NCBI GenBank assembly: GCA_044227095.1
Contig: JBGAFV010000001.1
Span: 4,464,001 to 4,528,000 of the forward strand
Direction of reading: 5' to 3'
Length of the DNA stretch: 64,000 nucleotides
Source: JACMLD01 sp044227095
Lineage (GTDB): Bacteria > Bacteroidota > Bacteroidia > Chitinophagales > Chitinophagaceae
Part shown: positions 17,901 to 25,030 of the stretch, one piece after another
Position numbering within the stretch: position 1 is the stretch's first letter
Layout of the letters: every line of letters starts with the position of its first letter
Notes under the pieces: model-generated
The model's input: only the letters and a program-made list of their open reading frames with translations
The model's database searches: none
What the model was told of the DNA's origin: nothing
Position numbers and translations under genes: made by a program

Positions 17901-18819
17901 TATTAATAATAACGGGTGGCTGCAAATTGTACATCCCGAAGACAGGGAAGAAAATATAAAACAATGGATGCATTCTATAAAAACAGGCGAACCATTTTTA
18001 TTTGAACACCGTTTTAAGCGGCACGATAATGAATACCGCTGGCAATTGAGCCGCGCCATTCCTCAAAGAGATGAAAATGGCAACATCCAGATGTGGGTAG
18101 GTACAAGCACAGATATTGATGAAATAAAAAAACACGACCAGCAGAAAGATGATTTCATTAAAATGGCCAGCCACGAATTAAAAACGCCTGTTACAACTAT
18201 TAAAGGCTACGTGCAGTTGCTCTTAAAAATGAACAGCAGCGAAAAAGATCCTTTCCTGGCAAGCTCTTTATTAACGATAGATAAACAGGTTTATAAACTT
18301 ACAAAGCTGATTACAGACTTGCTGGATGTAACAAAAATTGAAACCGGCAGCCTTCAGTTGAATAAAGAAAATTTTCCTTTTGCAGAAATAGTAAAAGAAA
18401 CAGCAGAAGAACTTGAAACAACTTTGCAATCGCATAAAATTATTTTTCAACGGCACGCAAACCCTGTAATTTATGCCGATAAAGACAGGGTAACACAGGT
18501 TATTATAAATCTTTTCACAAACGCAATTAAATATTCGCCCAAGGCAACAGAAATTTTTGTTGATATTTTTACTGAAGGCGCAAATGTTATTTTAGCTGTA
18601 AAAGATTATGGCATTGGCATATCAAAAGAAGATTTGCCAAGAGTGTTTGAACGTTTCTATCGTGCAGCAGGGAAAGATGAAAAAACGTTTCCTGGTTTTG
18701 GCATTGGCCTTTTTATTGTAAATGAAATTGTATTATTGCACGAAGGAAAAATATGGGTTGAAAGCGAGAAAGACAAAGGATCTGTATTTTATGTATCATT
18801 GCCGATAAGCAAACAATAA
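14965..18819 (+). CDS. Multi-PAS sensor histidine kinase (eight PAS-like segments)
   Basis: 1284 residues, soluble: no membrane helix is visible. It opens with a PAS-like segment (GSTDEWPQSLKTTLGIILNS, FLFWGKELTCFYNDAY), then seven more PAS units starting at about residues 172, 305, 425, 556, 690, 812 and 936. Three of them (2, 4 and 5) share an E..F...V..AP...... pattern and look like recent duplicates; units 3, 6 and 8 are PAS_3 type with IHPDD or VHPED. The kinase core follows: H-box FIKMASHELKTPVTTIKGY (His near 1070), N-box near 1172 (VIINLFTNAIKYSP), DYGIGISKEDLPRVFERFYR and GFGIGLFIVNEI. It autophosphorylates and probably passes phosphate to the receiver encoded 15 bases downstream. 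The signal is unknown. Confidence 0.93.
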   Translation: MKRTEAGIRQHFLAGGGEMGKLTREKDWSNSVLGSTDEWPQSLKTTLGIILNSKFPMFLFWGKELTCFYNDAYRPSLGTNGKHPNILGMAAKDAWPEIWSIISPLIKQVLAGGEATWSEDQLIPIYRNGKIEDVYWTFSYSPVVDESEKVAGVFVTCTETTSKIVSLKKMAESERNFRTLIEESPIAASVIKGKDFIIEIANDACLEMWGRNKSIIGKKITDVFPELIDQNYLSILRDVYETGISYEGKENAATLIKNGELKKIYVNFIYKALKDENGDITGILSMGYDVTEQVTNRQQLKELEERTRLAIDANEIGFYDVDLITGDVVFSDKMHQIYGSEEVLPKEAYTNMIHPDDLEQRKRAHEKALETGKLEYQYRIIQKNGSIRWIDSHAKLYYNSEGVAIRRIGTIQDITEQKILSSAIEEAERKFRNTVMQAPVGIVLLKGPQFVVEMANANYLQLVDQKEEAFVGKPLFDSLPEVKEIVDPLLTNVLKTGIPYYADELQISLKRFGKIEPCYFNLVYQPLRESDGTISGVMAVANEVTKQVEAKHALKENEEKFSNIVIHAPVAMTIFRGRDYVIEVANNAMLKNIWRKEAHEVLGKKVLEVFPELFDQKYPALLEKVITTGIPHREIESVVYVQGNDGMKKFYLDFEYLPLFENDNSVSGIMITVNDVTSKVEARLLLEDAEERLRLAAEGTGLATWDLNLQTRSIIYSPKLASIFGYPEDTILTHPQMREHIHPDDIQTIVEPAFEKALQTGMYLYEARVVHPDKSVHWIRTQGKVMFDENKQPIRMLGTMRDITAQKINEEDVQRLAAIVQSSEDPIISKRIDGIITSWNDAAQRTFQYTAEEMIGQSILKLIPKDKYNEETLIIDKLKKGERIEHFETKRMAKDGSLIDISLTISPLKNSEGQVIGASKIIRDITKQKIAERLVNESEQKFRLLADSMPQFIWTSDPNGTLNYFSKTVYDYSGLSLNDINNNGWLQIVHPEDREENIKQWMHSIKTGEPFLFEHRFKRHDNEYRWQLSRAIPQRDENGNIQMWVGTSTDIDEIKKHDQQKDDFIKMASHELKTPVTTIKGYVQLLLKMNSSEKDPFLASSLLTIDKQVYKLTKLITDLLDVTKIETGSLQLNKENFPFAEIVKETAEELETTLQSHKIIFQRHANPVIYADKDRVTQVIINLFTNAIKYSPKATEIFVDIFTEGANVILAVKDYGIGISKEDLPRVFERFYRAAGKDEKTFPGFGIGLFIVNEIVLLHEGKIWVESEKDKGSVFYVSLPISKQ

Positions 18820-18834
18820 AATTTATTTTTTTGT

Positions 18835-19200
18835 ATGAAGCAGGCTGTGGATGTATTACTACTGGATGACGACAAAGACATTTGCGTAATGGTGGAATCC
18901 ATTTTACAGTTTGCATTGTATAAAGTACATTCATTTTCTTCTCCTGCGCAATTGCCCGAACTATTAACTACTTATAATCCACGGCTACTGCTGATGGATA
19001 TGTTGCTTTCAGGAACAGATGGCCGCGATATCTGTAAGAAAATAAAAACAGACCCAACAACCAGTCACATAAAAGTTATAATGATGTCGGCACACCCCGA
19101 TGCCGATAAAAGTTGCCGCGAAGCCGGCGCAGACGATTTTATTTCCAAGCCATTTGATATGGATGTTTTTATTGAGAAAGTAAGACAGGTGCTAGCCTAG
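18835..19200 (+). CDS. Receiver-only response regulator
   Basis: 121 residues, a single CheY-like receiver. Acidic Asp11-Asp13, phospho-acceptor Asp55 (LLLMDMLLSGTDG), Ser85 (MMSAH) and Lys105 (FISKPFD) are all present, so it should be phosphorylatable. There is no output domain; it acts through protein contact or as a relay. The 15-base gap places it in one operon with the eight-PAS kinase. The TAG stop at 19198 is in register with a heptad repeat array that follows at once. Confidence 0.93.
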   Translation: MKQAVDVLLLDDDKDICVMVESILQFALYKVHSFSSPAQLPELLTTYNPRLLLMDMLLSGTDGRDICKKIKTDPTTSHIKVIMMSAHPDADKSCREAGADDFISKPFDMDVFIEKVRQVLA

Positions 19201-19239
19201 CTGTGAACTAAAAACTATTAGCTTTTAGTTGATAGGTAT
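19198..19239 (+). repeat. Heptad array starting at the receiver stop codon
   Basis: TAG cores occur at 19198 (the stop codon), 19219, 19226 and 19233, all separated by multiples of 7. CTA words at 19208 and 19215 are also 7 apart. It is a degenerate member of the same family as 19693-19755. Confidence 0.65.
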
Positions 19240-19269
19240 AAGAATATCAGTATCGCATAATAAATGCTT

Positions 19270-19395
19270 AATGTTCCTACGGAACATTTGATGAGTAGAA
19301 CCCAATTAAATAATTTATGGCTTTAGCCAAACCAACTTATTAGGCTAAAGCCGGCTGGCAAAAATCCACTTATACCCCGGCCTAAAGGCGCGGGG
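19270..19395. repeat. Composite palindromic spacer element
   Basis: Three stems lie in a row: AATGTTCC-TAC-GGAACATT (19270-19288), GGCTTTAGCC...GGCTAAAGCC (19319-19328 with 19343-19352), and CCCCGGCC-TAAA-GGC-G-CGGGG (19375-19395). The order and GC content differ from the flanks. From memory, similar words occur in spacers of other Bacteroidota; I could not check this. Confidence 0.7.
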
Positions 19396-19425
19396 TTAAT
19401 AAAGAACTGAATTTAGCCTTACAAT

Positions 19426-19690
19426 AAATAGCCGCAGATTCGCAGATTGATCAGCATACATATGCTGTACAATAGTACGCTTGTACTGAATATGATTTTT
19501 AAAAAATTAATAACCACGGTGACACGGAGAAGCACAAAGGGGCTTTAAGGATTAATTACGAAGACGCTAAGATTTTTCAATACGATTAATGATAAAATCT
19601 CTCTTAAGGCGATACACAGAGGCATCTTCGATGCAATTTGTTTTAAATCCTATAATCCTTTAATCCAACAAATCCTGGTTCAGACAATTA
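19426..19690. repeat. Mixed short-period repeat spacer
   Basis: Within the 550-base gap 19201-19750, which has no gene: a CGCAGAT repeat (19432-19448), CCACGGTGACACGGAG (about 19512), CTCTTAAGGCGATACACAGAGG (about 19603, recurring near 55283), and an inverted TCTGAACCAGGATT-family copy (19646-19689) with ATCC words 8-9 bases apart. Confidence 0.7.
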
Positions 19691-19692
19691 AT

Positions 19693-19755
19693 CGCTAATA
19701 GCTAACAGCTTGTAACTTGCAGCTTGTAGCTAACAACTAACAACTCCTGGCTACT
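19693..19755 (+). repeat. Heptad array, nine units, running into the hexosaminidase stop codon
   Basis: Nine consecutive units in one phase: CGCTAAT, AGCTAAC, AGCTTGT, AACTTGC, AGCTTGT, AGCTAAC, AACTAAC, AACTCCT, GGCTACT. The CTA of the last unit (19751-19753) is the TAG stop of the minus-strand hexosaminidase gene. Confidence 0.88.
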
Positions 19756-21652
19756 TCGCTCTTTTCATTAAATCATCTCTGGTAATGCTTATCATACGAC
19801 CAATAGGTTTTCCATTGCGATAGGTAATGGCCCGCATCAGCACTGCATCTTTGGGAACAACAACAGAACTGTTTGCATAACGCGGATAAAAATTATCTGG
19901 AAATGAATTGTCGAAACTATAATACACGTCAAGTCCTTCAATTTCATTTTCAAAATCTACCTTCAGCCCGGCGGCGGTGTCTTTAGTTACTTTTATTAAT
20001 GGATCATACATGCCAGGTGAATATTTTATACCTGCCATGTTATAACGATCGAAATGTTTTTCTGTACGGGCGGCAAAATCGTTCCAATTCTTTTTACTTG
20101 CGGGGCTCCATACAGATTCTGCAGTGGCAAATGCCCTGGGCCAAATCATATATTGCAGGTGGCGCATATTGTATACTTGTTCTGTCCACAGATTTGCCTG
20201 CCCGCCTTTTATTAATTTTTCATCCACGCCTTCTGGTACCGGGTTAAATTCGTAAGCAGTTTTTAACCGCAGCGATGCATATACAGGAGGTTCAATAGCA
20301 GCATCGCCCTGCATATAATCCAGGTAAGCAAAAGTAGTTGGGCTCATTACTACTTCATGTCCTTGTTTGGTAGCCTCTATCCCACCCTTTATACCACGCC
20401 AGCTCATTACAGCCGCATTGGGTGCAAGTCCGCCATCAAGAATTTCGTCCCAGCCTATCAGTTTTTTTCCTTTTGATTCGACAATTTTTGCAACTTTTTT
20501 TACGAAGTAGCTCTGTACTTCATCAAGGTTTTTTAAACCCTCTTTTTTCATAAGCGCTTTAATGGCATCATTTTTTTCCCAGAAATTTCTCGCTGTTTCA
20601 TCTCCACCCATATGTATGTATTCAAAAGGAAACAATGCTGCCACTTCTGTAAACACTTTGTCTAAAAACGTATATACTTTGTCGTTAGCCGGACAAAGTG
20701 TATTGTCTACCAGTCCATAAAAATGTCCTTTGGGCGGCCATATCATAAACTGTTCACCAGAATTAACTTTATAAGTACCGGGTGTGCAACTTAGTTCAGG
20801 ATAAGAAGCAAGTGCTGCAAGGCTATGCCCGGGTACATCAATCTCTGGCAGGATATTTATAAATTGATTTTTTGCGTACGTTACCAGTTCTTTTATATCA
20901 TCCTGTGTAAAGAAACCGCCATAATTGCGGGGCTCATCGGGAGTTGGATCAGAAAATTTATTAAAAGTGCCTGTTTTCTTAACGTTCCATGCACCAACCG
21001 AAGTAAGTTTTGGATAGCTTTTTATTTCAATTCTCCATCCCTGGTCATCCGTTAAATGAAGGTGCAGAAGATTAAATTTATAACGGGCCATTTCATCAAT
21101 AAACTCTTTTACTTCTGCAACAGTAAAAAAATGCCTTGATACATCAAACATCAATCCTCTCCATGCAAACCGCGGATAATCGTTAATCTCAACAGCGGGT
21201 ATCGCCCATACTGTATTTGCAACAGTTCTTTTGCTTTCTATTGCTGCAGGAAATAATTGCAGCAAAGTTTGAACACCATAAAATATACCTGCGGGATCGG
21301 AAGCAGTTATTACTACACCATCTTTGCCAGACTTTAACATGTACTGTTCTTTGTTTACAGTTTTGTCGCTGGTTATTTTCAGCTTAATGGCACCCGTAGA
21401 TGAAGAAATTCCATTTCTAATTACAACAGCGCTGCCTGTAGCGGCTTCAAGTCTTTTACTCAACCATGCTGCCACATTTACACATGCACCGTCTGTTTCA
21501 ATTACAGGTGCAGAAGGGAGTGTAAAATTTCCCTCGAGGCGTTGAAGGCTTACAGGTTGTGGTATTAATGCAATTTCCGGAGAAGGCGACTGCGCAAATA
21601 ATAAATGTACAGAGACAAAAATAGCAGTAGCTAACAAAAAGGTTCTTTTCAT
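19751..21652 (-). CDS. Beta-N-acetylhexosaminidase (GH20)
   Basis: 633 residues from ATG 21652; a longer frame to 21730 adds 26 residues before the signal peptide (KRTFLLATAIFVSVHLLFAQ) and is rejected. Residues about 25-165 form the GH20b N-terminal domain (IALIPQPVSLQRLEG). The catalytic TIM barrel begins with WRGLMFDVSRHFFTV and carries the Asp-Glu catalytic pair near 351-352 (HMGGDETARNFW), with the substrate-assisted mechanism typical of GH20. A small C-terminal beta domain ends the protein. It trims terminal GlcNAc/GalNAc from chitin oligomers or glycans, in the periplasm or at the cell surface. The stop codon is the last core of a heptad array. Confidence 0.93.
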   Translation of the reverse strand: MKRTFLLATAIFVSVHLLFAQSPSPEIALIPQPVSLQRLEGNFTLPSAPVIETDGACVNVAAWLSKRLEAATGSAVVIRNGISSSTGAIKLKITSDKTVNKEQYMLKSGKDGVVITASDPAGIFYGVQTLLQLFPAAIESKRTVANTVWAIPAVEINDYPRFAWRGLMFDVSRHFFTVAEVKEFIDEMARYKFNLLHLHLTDDQGWRIEIKSYPKLTSVGAWNVKKTGTFNKFSDPTPDEPRNYGGFFTQDDIKELVTYAKNQFINILPEIDVPGHSLAALASYPELSCTPGTYKVNSGEQFMIWPPKGHFYGLVDNTLCPANDKVYTFLDKVFTEVAALFPFEYIHMGGDETARNFWEKNDAIKALMKKEGLKNLDEVQSYFVKKVAKIVESKGKKLIGWDEILDGGLAPNAAVMSWRGIKGGIEATKQGHEVVMSPTTFAYLDYMQGDAAIEPPVYASLRLKTAYEFNPVPEGVDEKLIKGGQANLWTEQVYNMRHLQYMIWPRAFATAESVWSPASKKNWNDFAARTEKHFDRYNMAGIKYSPGMYDPLIKVTKDTAAGLKVDFENEIEGLDVYYSFDNSFPDNFYPRYANSSVVVPKDAVLMRAITYRNGKPIGRMISITRDDLMKRAK

Positions 21653-21844
21653 AATTTTCAGCGTTATGTGCAAAGAAAAGGAATTAAGAAACAATACAAG
21701 CCTGTTTTGAAGTATAATGACATGGAGCAATAGCTATTTTCTCTTCACAATTCACCACCCGTTAACAATAATTAACGCTCCTGTTTTATTACTAGTTTTT
21801 AACTTGTATCTATTAAATCGAATCACTCACACAAAAAAAACAAC

Positions 21845-22192
21845 ATGAAAAAATTATTGATTGCAGCAGCAATGCTTATTGCCACCACAGGCGTTTTTGC
21901 ACAGGCACAACAACCGGCGGCCAAAAAAGATGCAAAAACTACAACAGCTACAGCTACAAAAAAAGAAGCAGCGGCTACTACGGCCAAACCTGCAACTACA
22001 GCAGCTAAACCTGCAACAACAGCGGCCGGCCCTACTAAAAAAGATGGTACTGCAGATATGCGTTACAAAGCAAATAAAGACGCTGCAAAACCAGCACCAG
22101 CCGGCCCTACTAAAAAAGATGGCACTGCAGATATGAGGTATAAGGCAAATAAAGACGCTGCAACTAAAGATGCCACAAAAAAGAAAAGCTAA
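21845..22192 (+). CDS. Exported Lys/Ala/Thr-rich protein with duplicated KKDGTADMRYKANK motif
   Basis: 115 residues. A signal peptide (KKLLIAAAMLIATTGVFAQA) is followed by about 45 residues of low-complexity Ala/Thr/Lys, then two copies of GPTKKDGTADMRYKANKDA 25 residues apart, and a basic tail. The copies come from two direct 64-base repeats (22025-22088 and 22100-22163). No catalytic fold is expected; a highly basic, disordered periplasmic or surface peptide is likely. Short proteins with a KKDGT.D.RYK.NK motif are, from memory, recurrent in Chitinophagaceae and have no assigned role. It is single, closed by a strong terminator. Confidence 0.85.
   Translation: MKKLLIAAAMLIATTGVFAQAQQPAAKKDAKTTTATATKKEAAATTAKPATTAAKPATTAAGPTKKDGTADMRYKANKDAAKPAPAGPTKKDGTADMRYKANKDAATKDATKKKS
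22025..22163 (+). repeat. In-frame direct repeat, two 64-base copies
   Basis: Copies at 22025-22088 and 22100-22163 begin with GCCGGCCCTACTAAAAAAGA and end with AAAGACGCTGCAA, offset 75 bases (25 codons). They differ at a few third-codon positions, so the protein motif is kept more tightly than the DNA. Confidence 0.9.
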
Positions 22193-22210
22193 GGCATAAA
22201 ATAGTATTTC

Positions 22211-22245
22211 AATAAACCCCTTTCTTAAGAAGGGGTTTATTTTTT
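22211..22245 (+). terminator. Rho-independent terminator
   Basis: AATAAACCCCTT pairs with AAGGGGTTTATT (12 bp, 7-base loop), followed by T residues to 22245, 19 bases after the stop at 22192. Confidence 0.93.
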
Positions 22246-22317
22246 GCCATAGAGGCCAAAAAAATTGCAATTAACCCTGTAAAATTTTATCAATTGTAAA
22301 AAAACAAAAGCAGCTTG

Positions 22318-22346
22318 TTTGTATGATAGCTTAAATCCTATATTTG
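22318..22346 (+). promoter_or_regulatory. Bacteroidota-type promoter of the UspA gene
   Basis: TTTG at 22318-22321 and TATATTTG at 22339-22346 with a 17-base spacer match the -33/-7 elements of Bacteroidota housekeeping promoters. The ATG follows 27 bases later. Confidence 0.7.
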
Positions 22347-22372
22347 CGTACACTCAAAAACTGACAAAGCAA

Positions 22373-23206
22373 ATGAAAACCTTCATCGTTCCTACTGACT
22401 TTTCCGACACATCAAAAAATGCTGCTCGTTTTGCAGCTAGGCTTGCAGAAAATATCCCGGGTTCGCAAATAATATTGTACAATGTTTTTGACAAGATTGA
22501 CACCTCCAGCAGCGACGGTTCTGTTGTTTACAACGATCATGAAAGCCGCAGGAAAATTATGGAGCTTGCCCTGGAAAGTGTAAAAACAGAAATGTTGCAG
22601 GTAGCACCGCTTGCAAACATCAGTGCTTATGCAGAAGAAGAAAGTTCTTTTATTGATAGCCTTGAAAGACTGGCCCGCCATAAAGAAGCCAGCTTAATTA
22701 TTATGGGCATTACAGGTGCAACACGCCTTGCACAAATTTTTATTGGCAGCAATACATTAAACATGGTTAATAAAAATGTTTGCCCTGTTATGATTGTTCC
22801 TCCTGATGCAGAATTTACCGGAATTAAAAACGTAGCATTTACATCAGATTTTAAAGATGTAGAAAAAACAACCCCTGCAAAAGCACTCAGAGAAGTGCTT
22901 GATATTTTTAATCCGTTTATACACGTGGTAAATGTAGACAGTGAGCATTATGTTGAGCTTACTGAAGAATACAAGGCCGAACGTGCAAAACTGGAACAAA
23001 TACTAACTGGCTACGATAAAGAATATTATTTTATGCGCCAGTACGATTTTATAGAGGCCATTAACCAGTTTGTGGCGGATTATAAAATAGATATGATTTT
23101 TGCAGTTCCCAAAAACCATTCTTTTCTTGGCGGATTATTTAAAAGCAGTCATACAAAAAAACTAGCTTATCACAGCCATGTTCCGCTGGTAGCTATTCAT
23201 GAATAG
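22373..23206 (+). CDS. Universal stress protein, tandem UspA domains
   Basis: 277 residues from ATG 22373; the frame upstream to 22319 overlaps the promoter. Domain 1 begins FIVPTDFSDTSKNAARFAAR and contains the ATP-binding loop region MGITGATRLAQIFIGSNT ending in VCPVMIVPPD. Domain 2 begins NVAFTSDFKDVEK and ends HSHVPLVAIHE; its loop (FLGGLFKSSHTKK) is a degenerate G..G form. Tandem Usp proteins are cytoplasmic stress-linked ATP/AMP-binding proteins. It has its own promoter and terminator, so it is monocistronic. Confidence 0.92.
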   Translation: MKTFIVPTDFSDTSKNAARFAARLAENIPGSQIILYNVFDKIDTSSSDGSVVYNDHESRRKIMELALESVKTEMLQVAPLANISAYAEEESSFIDSLERLARHKEASLIIMGITGATRLAQIFIGSNTLNMVNKNVCPVMIVPPDAEFTGIKNVAFTSDFKDVEKTTPAKALREVLDIFNPFIHVVNVDSEHYVELTEEYKAERAKLEQILTGYDKEYYFMRQYDFIEAINQFVADYKIDMIFAVPKNHSFLGGLFKSSHTKKLAYHSHVPLVAIHE

Positions 23207-23278
23207 TTATATTGTTCAGAACAAAGACCTTACGCCATTTAATTATCAGATTAATGGCATTACAGTATAAGATTTTCC

Positions 23279-23313
23279 TCCCCGTAAAGCGTTATCTTTA
23301 CGGGGATTTTTAT
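23279..23313 (+). terminator. Rho-independent terminator of the UspA gene
   Basis: TCCCCGTAAAG (23279-23289) pairs with CTTTACGGGGA (23296-23306) across a 6-base loop, then TTTTTATTT. A second, weaker GC hairpin, GCCGG...CCGGC, lies at 23358-23377. Confidence 0.92.
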
Positions 23314-23476
23314 TTATGCGCTTTGCCTTACACAGAACAGCTTATATCTTCAGTTTTGCCGGCCTAACACTACCGGCCAATTTTTATATTCCCGATTAAG
23401 TCTTCTTACATCCAGTTACTGAATCGCAAGGCGAAGGCTTTGAACGCTTTTATTTATCGTTTTAATTAAAAAATTT

Positions 23477-24922
23477 ATGTCAAAAGATACATTACAGTTA
23501 CAGGTTAGTTCAGAAATAGGCACTTTACGACGATTACTGGTGCATAGCCCCGACAGTGGCATTGGTAAAGTTGTTCCATCTAAAGCACAAGACTGGCTTT
23601 TTGAAGATATTGTACACCTTGATACCATCAGGAAAAAAGAATACGACTTCTATACCAAAATACTCCTGTACTTTCTTGATCCGCAAAAAATAAAAGGCAA
23701 ACTAAAAGAAATTGATGGCACCAGGGCCAAACGTGATTTCTATAAACCTGACAATGAAAAATTCTTTAAATCGGATAAAGTAATTGAACTGCAATGGCTG
23801 CTGGCAGACCTATTGATTAACCAGGAAATAAAAATGAAGTTAACGGCTTCCGTTTGCGCTATTGAAGGCTGCTCTTATGAAATGCAAAATGAACTGCTGA
23901 ATGTTTCTCCTGTACAATTGGCAAAAACTTTTATCAGCGGTACATTAAGCAATGACAGGATGATCTTTGCCCCTATTCCCAATTTTATTTTTACAAGGGA
24001 TATTGGCATTGTCATCAACAATTTTGTATTGCTGAACAAACCCGCAAAAAAAGCCAGGACACGTGAGGCATTGCTGGCCAAATACATATTCTTTAACCAT
24101 CCTTTATTTAAAGAATACCACGATAATATTATTGAAATACCCGATACTTTTCATCATTTCTTATTGCCAAAAGAAGGCGACGACCATAAAGTAACATTAG
24201 AAGGCGGCGATGTAATGGTGGTAAGCAAAGATCACCTGCTGATTGGGGTTAGTGAACGCACCACAATGGAAGCAGCTCACCAGGCTATAAAAATTTTGTT
24301 TGAAAAAAATGTGGTTAAGAAAATAAGCATTGTAAAAATTCCAAAGAAAAGGGATTATATGCATATTGATACTGTTTTTACACAGGTAAAAAGAAATGTG
24401 TGGGTAATGCTTGGAAATTTTTCTAAGAAAGCTGCTAAAATGGAAAACGCAGATCCAATACAACGTGTACTGGAAGAAAAAAAGAAAGACGAAAAATTAA
24501 CGGTTATTCAATTTAAAAAGAAAGACATCGCTAACCCAAAATATTTTGACAACCTTGAAGATTTGCTGACAGACATCAGTGAAAATGATTTGAGCTGCGA
24601 AGAAAAAGTAAAATTCATTTATTCTGGCAACAATGAATTTCCTTTTGATGCAAGAGAACAATGGACAGACTCCTGCAACTTGCTGGCCTTAAAAGAAGGT
24701 GTGGTGCTTGGCTACGACCGCAACGACAGAACAGTAGATGCATTTAAAGAAAACGGCTTTAACGTTATTCATGCGCATGAACTGATTGAAAAACTTGAAT
24801 CGGACGAACTGGATGCAACCAAAATAAAAGACACACTTATACTAATGCCTTCTGCAGAATTATCCAGGGCAAGAGGCGGGTTTCATTGCATGAGTATGCC
24901 TTTGCTTAGGGATGAAATCTAA
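23477..24922 (+). CDS. Arginine deiminase family protein
   Basis: 481 residues, longer than the roughly 410 of classical ArcA. Guanidine-modifying-enzyme fold hallmarks are all present: IGTLRRLLVHSPDSGIGK, FAPIPNFIFTRDIGIVIN (PMPN..FTRD), LEGGDVMVV, MHIDTVFTQV with the catalytic His, and ARGGFHCMSMPL with nucleophile Cys471 near the C-terminus. Expected reaction: L-arginine plus water to L-citrulline plus ammonia, in the cytoplasm. The extra length lies mainly in the first 130 residues and in a basic segment around residues 320-350. No arcB, arcC or arcD is nearby, so it is not a classical energy-yielding arc operon. A CtlX-type paralogue follows 108 bases later. Confidence 0.88.
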   Translation: MSKDTLQLQVSSEIGTLRRLLVHSPDSGIGKVVPSKAQDWLFEDIVHLDTIRKKEYDFYTKILLYFLDPQKIKGKLKEIDGTRAKRDFYKPDNEKFFKSDKVIELQWLLADLLINQEIKMKLTASVCAIEGCSYEMQNELLNVSPVQLAKTFISGTLSNDRMIFAPIPNFIFTRDIGIVINNFVLLNKPAKKARTREALLAKYIFFNHPLFKEYHDNIIEIPDTFHHFLLPKEGDDHKVTLEGGDVMVVSKDHLLIGVSERTTMEAAHQAIKILFEKNVVKKISIVKIPKKRDYMHIDTVFTQVKRNVWVMLGNFSKKAAKMENADPIQRVLEEKKKDEKLTVIQFKKKDIANPKYFDNLEDLLTDISENDLSCEEKVKFIYSGNNEFPFDAREQWTDSCNLLALKEGVVLGYDRNDRTVDAFKENGFNVIHAHELIEKLESDELDATKIKDTLILMPSAELSRARGGFHCMSMPLLRDEI

Positions 24923-24941
24923 TTTATAATTGCTGATTACT

Positions 24942-25020
24942 TGATTTAGAGATTTTGTGATTTCTTTTTTCTTGGATACTATATAAATTACAAAATCGCC
25001 AAATCCCGAAATCACAAAAT
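24942..25020. repeat. Heptad-type inverted repeat with a GATTTAGAGATTTTGTG core
   Basis: The left arm (24942-24963) shares an exact 22-base word with 46182-46203. ATTTTGTGATTTC (24952-24964) pairs exactly with GAAATCACAAAAT (25008-25020). The right part reads ACAAAAT, CGCCAAA, TCCCGAA, ATCACAA in 7-base steps. The repeat ends exactly where the next gene's first possible start begins. Confidence 0.8.
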
Positions 25021-25030
25021 GTATTTTGCT

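Noticed and set aside
21854..22270. 138-residue Cys- and Phe-rich frame opposite the basic repeat protein
   Set aside because: It is the reverse image of the AAA/GCA/ACA codons of the plus-strand gene and crosses its terminator.
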